Positions 57,573 through 64,000 of a stretch of DNA of 64,000 nt are shown here, piece after piece. The notes under the pieces are model-generated. The model did no database searches. It saw nothing but the letters and a program-made list of their open reading frames with translations, and had not been told where the DNA came from. The stretch's first letter is position 1; every line of letters starts with the position of its first letter. The translations under genes and the position numbers were made by a program. This DNA comes from Saccharum officinarum. Its lineage: Eukaryota > Streptophyta > Magnoliopsida > Poales > Poaceae. The stretch is taken from positions 100,336,036 to 100,400,035 of the forward strand of contig CM036168.1 in the NCBI GenBank assembly GCA_020631735.1, given 5' to 3'.

Positions 57573-58589
57573 CTAATTTTTAAGACAATCATCAAAAGTT
57601 TTTCCATAGACAGAAAAATCATCCATGAAAACTTCCATAATTTCTTCGATCATATCAGAAAATATAGACATCATACATCTTTGAAAAGAGGCAGGTGCAT
57701 TACATAATCCAAAAGACATTCTACGGTAAGCATAAGTTCCGTATGGACATGTAAAAGTGGTTTTGCTTTGATCATCTGGGTGGATTGGAATCTGATGATA
57801 TCCAGAGTACCCATCAAGAAAACAAAAGAAAGAGTGATTTGCTAAACGTTCTAACATTTCATCAATGAAAGGCAGCGGAAAGTGATCTTTCTTTGTTGCC
57901 TTATTAAGTTTCCTGTAATCTATACACGTTCTCCAACCAGTGATGGTTATTTGTGGAATTAACTCATTCTTCTCATTTTTAACTACAATCATGCCTCCCT
58001 TCTTAGGCACAACTTGAACAGGGCTCACCCACTCACTGTGTGGCACAAGATAAATAATCCCGGCGTGCAAGAGTTTCAAAACCTCTTTCTTTACTACCTC
58101 TCTCATCGCATTGTTAAGTCTTCGTTGAGGTTCTCTAGAAGGTGTAACATTAGGATCAGTAGGAATGCGATGGGTGCAAAGAGCAGGGCTGATTCCCTTA
58201 AGATCTTGGAGTGAATAGCCAAAAGCTGATCTATGCTTTTCTAAGACAGTGATCAGACGAAATGTCTCTTCTTGAGAAAGTTTATCATTTATGATCACGG
58301 GAGATTCCGGATCATTGTTTAAGAAAGCATATCTAAGGCCAGCAGGTAGGGGTTTTAACTCTATGGGAGGTTTAGGTGGTTCTTCGAGGAAGTCTAAAGG
58401 ATCAGGAACAGAAGGATGATCTTCTTCCTCTATGAAGAATTCAACATCTTCTTCAAGCTTAGGTTGTTCTAAAGTTTCAAGGGATGCTTCCTTAATTTCT
58501 TCCATAGGATCTATCTCGGGACATGGATCACTCTCAGTATTTAGGGAGTAAATGATTGGTATGGATCTTTGAAGATTTTCCCAAGACAA
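57573..58589 (-). pseudogene. pol: Athila Pol: reverse transcriptase
   Basis: A 338-codon frame with an acidic linker, then the Ty3-type RT: CTHRIPTDPNVTP, WVSPVQVVPKKGG, CIDYRKLNKATKKDHFPLPF, FLDGYSGYHQI and the catalytic FMDD. It stops in-frame at TAG 57573-57575, after DDCLKN, instead of continuing to the thumb. Confidence 0.85.
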
Positions 58590-59939
58590 ATATTTAATTT
58601 CCCTGTTTGACCTTCGAGAAGAAGTCTTTGGATTGGTTGACCTATCAGGAGGTCGAATTCAATGATGTCATAGATATAAAAGCTCATACGCACTAGAATT
58701 TCATCTACCACGATAGGTAGGACATATAAAATCCCAAACTAGGAAGAATATATCCTGAGGGGCTTTTTAACAATTTTGTTGTTGGGGTCAATGGCATGTA
58801 ACTCAATAAATCTTGAGTAAAAGATGCAGACATGATGTTGACACCCACAACAGGATTATAAAGAGCTTCGAAAGGTTCCAGATTAATTTAGCATTGAATG
58901 GAAGTGGAAGGTGAATCTATGCGAATCACTTCAGAAGAAAGCTCTGATTCTTCTAACCATTCATGGCTTAGTACAGAAGCTAGATTTTTCGTAGCCTTTG
59001 TAAGGAAAGCGTGTTCAGTAAACTACAAAAGTTCTTTGGGATAAGGTTTTGATCTCTAAGGCTTCCTTATAAGGTGATAATTCAAGGTATTTCCAAATTT
59101 GGAAAAATATTCATCCTCGAATTCAAACACATTCACTGAAACTGGGGTCTCCCCTGTATCAGAAATTATAGCTGAAGGTTGATATGAATTAGGAAAGGAT
59201 TCAGGCTCAGCTATTTGTTTTTCTACAAGTTATTGTGGTGGCTTAGCTTCATATGTAGGAGTAATTTGTGAAAGGTCGAGCAGTAATTCCCTTGCTTTAG
59301 TAGCTGGGGTATGCAGAAAGGATCCATTTGAAGCTAAGTTAAGAAATGTAGTTGTTTCTCTATTCAGGCCCATATAAAAATGTTAAAGAAGAACAGGGTC
59401 TAGGATAGATAAAGATGGACCAGAGCGGACAAGAGTATCAAATCTCTCCCAGGCAGCAATTAGAGACTCATCACTTTCTTATGTGAAGGACAATATCTCT
59501 AAGCGTAGACAAACAATTTTAGAAACTGGAAAGAATTCTAAGCAAAAGCTAGAACATAAAACTTTCCAATCCCCATCCTTACTTGGTGTGGTTCGATCGT
59601 ACCAGTTTTAGCTTTCCCTTCTAAAGAGAAAGGAAAAAGCTTTCATCTTAGGGTTTCATCAGACATGCCTGCAATGTGTAGGCATGCACAGGTCTGTTCG
59701 AACTCGTTTAGGTAAATGTGAGGATTTTCATCTTCCTTGCCTGAAAAGGATTGGCTCTTAACCATTTCTACCAAACATGGTCGTAGCTCATAGCTCTTAG
59801 AAAGAATAGGCTTAGCTAATTTTGGGAGCTCTAAGTCTACTATGGTGGGGTAGATATACTGGTTGAGTGGAATGGAATCTGTGGAGCTAGTGGATGGCTC
59901 TAAGAAATCCATGGATAAAAAGATAAAAGTATAGTACAA
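58590..59939 (-). pseudogene. gag: Athila gag and protease, decayed
   Basis: The N-terminal piece (59643-59939) has SQSFSGKEDENPHIYLNEFE typical of retrotransposon Gag. Downstream, short shifted pieces of the Gag core are recognisable, with several stops. No intact protease motif was seen. Confidence 0.6.
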
Positions 59940-59974
59940 GATTAAGCTTGACTCAAGATGAACTCAGCACCGCT

Positions 59975-59991
59975 CCCCGGCAACGGCGCCA
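59975..59991 (-). other. Athila primer-binding site (tRNA-Asp type)
   Basis: On the minus strand TGGCGCCGTTGCCGGGG, complementary to the 3' end of plant tRNA-Asp(GUC), eight bases from the LTR. Confidence 0.9.
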
Positions 59992-59999
59992 GAAATGCT

Positions 60000-60588
60000 T
60001 GTTGGTATAAATTAATGCACACTCTACTTTATCCGCAAGCGCACAGATAACGTCTACCGATGTAGCACTTTACCAGGATGACCCAGTTTTTAATATCGAA
60101 CCCAAAGGAACGGAGTATGGTCTTTTAAATCTTAAGCTTTAATCCTTGTGTAGCTATCAATGACTGAGATTTTGAAGGTAAAGGGGGGACAAAAGGCTAT
60201 GTTGTTGTTGTTGTTGTAGGGGATCACTAAGGCTGTCTAATTCTATTTCAAGTATGAAATGCTAATAGTGTTCTTGATAGAGAAATTGTATAGGAGGTCA
60301 TAAGTAGAGTATGAATTCTTCTACCAATAAATTATCCTGCTAGTCCTACAAACGGATAGTGGGCTATAGAAGAATCTACAAGGCTATAAGAGTCACCCTT
60401 ACGAACTACCACTGAAATCTAAAATATAGGGTACATTCATGAGCTATCAAGTCTAAGCACCGCGCTTAATCCTCTAACTCCTCTAACTAGCGCTACTAGA
60501 ATTTAAAGTACTCAAATGAGTCACAAACCTCAAGAACAATATGAAACAAAACTTGAAAATAGACATTGATTACCAGAGAGATCTAGAT
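60000..60588 (-). repeat. Athila 5' LTR (right copy, cut by gap)
   Basis: Starts TGTTGGTATAAATT and matches the left LTR up to the gap. It has an extra ~35 bases containing (GTT)n near 60185-60220 that the left copy lacks. Confidence 0.85.
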
Positions 60589-60688
60589 NNNNNNNNNNNN
60601 NNNNNNNNNNNNNNNNNNNNNNNNNNNNNNNNNNNNNNNNNNNNNNNNNNNNNNNNNNNNNNNNNNNNNNNNNNNNNNNNNNNNNNNN
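60589..60688. other. Assembly gap (100 N)
   Basis: Exactly 100 N between the Athila LTR and an unrelated copia fragment. Confidence 1.
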
Positions 60689-60689
60689 G

Positions 60690-61823
60690 GATTGTGATTA
60701 TCCAAGTTATGTGTGCAAATTAGATAAGGCCATCTATGGGATCAAGCAAGTGCCACGTGCTTGGTATGCACGTCTATGCAACAAATTGAAACAGTTGGGC
60801 TTCACACCATCCAAGGGAGATACCTCACTTTTCTATTATAACAAGGGCAGACATATAATGTTTGTGTTAGTATATGTTGATGACATCATTGTTGCGAGCT
60901 ATTCACAGGAAGCAACTAATGCTCTACTGAAAGATCTCGAGAGGGAGTTTGCCTTGAAGGATTTAGGGGATCTTCATTATTTTCTTGGCATTGAGGTGAA
61001 GAAGTCCGCCGATGGACTGATAATGTCTCAAGAACGGTATGTTGCAGATGTTGTGAAGCGTGCCAGAATAAGTAAATGCAAGCCAGTTGATACACCCTTG
61101 TCCACATCAGAAAAATTGAGCGCATCTGAAGGAGTGGCTCTTGGACCTGATGATTCGGTAAAGTACAGGAGCCTAGTTGGTTCTTTACAGTATCTTACTC
61201 TCACTAGACCAGATATATCTTTTGTGGGGAACAAGGTGTGTCAATTCTTGCACGCTCCTACTATGGTGCATTGGAGCGCGGTTAAGAGGATTCTATAGTA
61301 TGTACAAGGAACCTTGAATGTGGGACTGAAGATTAGAAAGTCTAATTTCACAATGGTCAGTGCGTTCTCGGATACCGATTGGGCTGGTTGTGTTGATGAC
61401 AGGAGGTCGACTGGTGGGTTTGCTGTATTTCTTGGACCAAACCTTGTGTCATGGAGTGCCCGGAAACAACCTACTGTCTCACGCTCAAGCACGGAAGCAG
61501 AATACAAAGCCCTAGCGAATGCAACGACAGAGATCATGTGGATTCATAAGCTATTGACAGAACTCAGAGTCTCTCATCCTCCAGTGGCTCGACTTTGGTG
61601 TGACAATGTTGGCGCTAGGTATTTGTCAGCAAATCCAGTCTTCCATGCGAGAACCAAACATATAGAAATAGACTTTCACTTTATCCGGGAAAGGGTAGCT
61701 CAGAAGCTACTGGACATACGCTATATTCATACCAGTGATCAACTTGCTGATGGTTTCACCAAGCCTTTAGCTGTGTCCAAGATGAAAGATGTTAGGTTCA
61801 ATCTTAACCTTGTTAGTGGCTGA
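60690..61823 (+). pseudogene. pol: Copia Pol: RT (partial) and RNase H
   Basis: The frame is open from the gap edge: [17 protein letters not shown], catalytic [14 protein letters not shown] block, then RNase H ([51 protein letters not shown]) ending TGA at 61821-61823. One in-frame TAG at 61296-61298 interrupts it. The motifs fit the Ale/Retrofit type of Ty1/copia rather than the Sirevirus at the left. The 5' part is in or beyond the gap. Confidence 0.85.
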
Positions 61824-61835
61824 GATTGAGGGGAA
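61824..61835 (+). other. Copia polypurine tract
   Basis: GATTGAGGGGAA immediately before the LTR start TGTTAAAC. Confidence 0.75.
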
Positions 61836-62160
61836 TGTTAAACAATAGGATTGTCATCTAGGTTCAATGTACATGCGCAAGGCTCAAGGTTGTTGAGCAG
61901 GCGCCGTAGAATGTTGAGGAAGCCGTATATACATGCAGATAGGATAGGTGTCATCTGGAGTTTGTCGTAACAAATCAATCTTATTGTATACGCCACGTAG
62001 AAAGCTATTCCCTATCCTATATAACACGTACCGAGCCCAGGAAGGGTCATCTTGTTCCACCCAGTTTTACACTACGGTCCCTACCTCTCGCGGAACCGTA
62101 GCTTATACGCGGCAATCCGAACGTTTGCACGCTTCTCCGGTTCCTATCTCCTTCCAAACA
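61836..62160 (+). repeat. Copia 3' LTR (about 325 bp)
   Basis: Begins TGTTAAACAATAGG after the polypurine tract and is taken to end at CCAAACA. A TATA-like TATATAA lies at 62018-62024. The 5' LTR is not in the window, so the right edge is inferred from TG...CA and typical length. Confidence 0.6.
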
Positions 62161-63010
62161 GGTCTGCTACTCCCACAATCTCTCATTCTCTCTCAGGTCT
62201 GAGCCCACGTCGATCGGTGGTGGCGCGCCCACGGCATCGAGCTCCTGCCTCTCCCGCGCGCTCCCTTCGTTTGGCGTCTTCCGCTCATCAGAAATCTCAT
62301 CGTTGGGTCCAACTCTATTGTTCGGTCATCCCCAGCATGGAACAGGGATTATCGCGGTCACTTGAGAAGGATTCGAAGGAAATAGCGAGCATAGAAGAGG
62401 GCGAGGACATAAGGTAAACGGATCATGCTTCATGGAAGAAGCGGTGGCCGGTGGGTGACCGACCATTGCAGGGGCAGAGTTGGTCAGCGACGGTCCGTTG
62501 GCCACTTGGTCGTCGCCACGACTAACGACTAACGCGACGGCCGTCGCCAGGTTCGCTGTAGCCATTCGCGTCATTCATTGTGGAGGAGGATTTGCGACGC
62601 TTGAGTCTGGGCTTGTCTTTTTCAAAAAAAAAGAGTATAGGCCTGTAGCTCTTGAGGAAATTGTAAGCAGGCCACAGGCCCAATGGTTGTTAGGCCTATA
62701 TATATGGCCCAACGTCTATTTAGACTTTGCTAAGTTCAGGCCTGTTTACTGAGCGTAGTTGGTACCTGCAGCTGCAGTGTTTCTAGTCTCGTCTACGACC
62801 TTTATGCGCTCCTGAATTCTGATTGTAAATTTGTGTAATCCTAAACGTAAACGGGTCTCCGATTGCTCTACGAAACTCTCGCGAGTCCTCTTCTACAAAT
62901 TAATTAATTTAGGAACCTTGCCTTAAGAAAAGTGAACTGAGTTTGTCCTATAAGGTATTGACGCATCAAGCTGTGAGAAAAACTCACTCCTTCCAACTCA
63001 GCTTCATTTG
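62161..63010. other. Intergenic DNA
   Basis: No gene recognised. A short frame from 62337 to a possible donor at about 62414 (AAG|GTAAAC) has no known domain. Confidence 0.35.
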
Positions 63011-63011
63011 C

Positions 63012-63302
63012 CGCTCTGTAACAGAGTTTACGGTCCTCGTCACACACAAGCGTTCGGCTGTGTTGATAATCCGGCTAAAAAACACTGTTGACTGATTTGT
63101 TGTGAGAGAAAAACACTGTTTTAGCTGAAAAAACAAGCTTAAAAGTACGGATTATAAGCCGGATGACCAGAGCCTAGTTTGTTATACGCACGCTTGTCTT
63201 GTGTGACGAACATAAACTCTGTAGGACAATACACCTTTCGTGTTACGCACGCTTGTCTGTGACGAAACATGAAACTCTGTATAGACAAATACACCTTTCG
63301 TG
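63012..63302. repeat. Inverted-repeat structure with a MITE-like core
   Basis: CAGAGTTTACGG ... CACAAGCGT (about 63020-63052) is mirrored by ACGCTTGT ... AAACTCTGTA at 63188-63225 and again at 63246-63284. The core (63052-63172) has inverted CCGGCT/AGCCGG ends like grass hAT-type MITEs. The right arm is a ~60-bp tandem duplication ending each time in ACACCTTTCGTG. Confidence 0.6.
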
Positions 63303-64000
63303 ATGCGTTCATGCTGTCCCGACTTCCAAGGCATCCTACTCCAAAGCAAGCTTATCTTGATCAGATAATTTTTTTTTCTCTCTCATCCCCAAAAGAACAA
63401 AAAGGAATCCATGCGTATGATCAGTCACCAACCACGCAGCTTAATAAACTAGTACTAGTCCTAACGACATATGATCGATCGCTCTCAGCTTCGCCAACTG
63501 CCTCGTGATCAACTGTCGTACTGGCGGGTAACCCTGTTCGCGGTTCGGTTTATCCGATTTTTGTTAAAACCCAACCCAGCCCGTAGGATTTATCTGCCAG
63601 CGGTTTCCATCTGTTCCTCCCCATGGCGGTCTTGTTGCAGGCTCGCCCACGGCACCGGGGCGTTGGGCAGGCCTGACGCACTGCGCCTCCTTCTCCTGTT
63701 TGCGGGGCAGAGCGCCGCCATTGACGTCGTCGTCATCAGCCTCGTCACCGCCCCGCTTGGCCGCTTCTTGGCACCATGTTGCTGGCGTGTTTTGTCTGCA
63801 AGGCGCGTGCGGGCGTCGGCGTGACGGCGACGGACCTCTTCGCCCAGGTTACCGCGGCGGTGTCCATTGGTGCCACCCTCCTCGTCACCACATGTTCGCT
63901 CCTCGTCGGCGGTGTCCAAGCGAGAGCAAAGGCAACACCACGCCACTCATCGTTAACTCCCTCCTCTCCACGGACCTGTCCGCTCGTCGCGCCCGCCTCG
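63303..64000. other. Right-end sequence, possible start of an unidentified gene
   Basis: GC content rises from about 63590 to the window end. Candidate frames (63471-63824 plus and others) have no domain I recognise. Confidence 0.3.

Larger units (their letters stand above)
51060..60588 (-). mobile_element. Athila-type Ty3 LTR retrotransposon (right LTR cut by gap)
   Basis: Order on the minus strand: 5' LTR (60000 to gap), tRNA-Asp-type primer site, decayed gag, RT, RNase H, integrase, an extra ORF, polypurine tract, 3' LTR (51060-52311). Integrase after RNase H is the Ty3 order. FMDD in RT, the RSFLGHAGFYRRFIKNFS block and the position of an additional ORF after integrase fit the Athila lineage. 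The frames are broken by several stops and shifts, so the copy is defective as assembled. The right target duplication cannot be checked. Confidence 0.88.

Noticed and set aside
63471..63824. A 117-codon frame near the right end
   Set aside because: Starts within AT-rich sequence, no known domain; GC-rich DNA to the edge may belong to a gene outside the window.

Overview
This is nuclear DNA from a flowering plant, almost certainly a grass and probably of the Andropogoneae (sorghum, sugarcane, Miscanthus type). The evidence is the very GC-rich single-exon genes, the many copies of the GTTTAG-ended MITE family, the Stowaway and Tourist MITEs, a Sirevirus with tandem-repeat-rich LTRs, and an Athila-type Ty3 element. 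The species call is inference. Two runs of exactly 100 N (12247-12346 and 60589-60688) are assembly gaps of unknown true size.

Layout. The first exon of a TAF12-like TFIID subunit gene runs off the left end (minus strand). A 440-bp Tourist-like MITE follows. Next is a complete Ty1/copia Sirevirus at 1660-12239 (minus strand) with two ~1.95-kb LTRs and a perfect 5-bp target duplication. From 14 to 23 kb lies a MITE-rich desert: a Helitron-like end, many GTTTAG-type MITEs (two of them back to back), Stowaways and a 210-bp tandem duplication. At 23629-25077 is an intact intronless PSI/DUF668 gene. From 30.3 to 32.7 kb is a pair of inverted, repeat-rich TIR elements. At 34961-35653 is an intact LUX/PCL1-type clock transcription factor (minus). 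At 37976-44979 is a nine-exon Pumilio gene (minus) with a promoter and 5'UTR intron to its right. From 46.2 to 49.4 kb are a bHLH-gene fragment, a 5'-truncated LINE with a 14-bp duplication, and a three-level nest of DNA transposons carrying captured GC-rich exon-like DNA. From 51.06 to 60.59 kb is a decayed Athila-type Ty3 element (minus) with an extra intact 275-codon ORF and a hAT-like MITE inside it. After the second gap is the 3' part of another copia element (plus), and then sequence with no recognisable gene.

How the genes relate. The host genes are unlinked in function: general transcription (TAF12), peptide-hormone/growth signalling (PSI family), circadian transcription (LUX/PCL1) and mRNA repression (Pumilio). 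Intergenic space is filled by transposons. Two of these also entered the largest intron of the Pumilio gene.

Caution on quality. Many otherwise good reading frames (TAF12, Pumilio, the retroelements) are broken by single-base length changes, mostly missing bases in homopolymers. The two Sirevirus LTRs differ much more by such deletions than by substitutions. Residual long-read assembly error is a serious alternative to true pseudogenisation.
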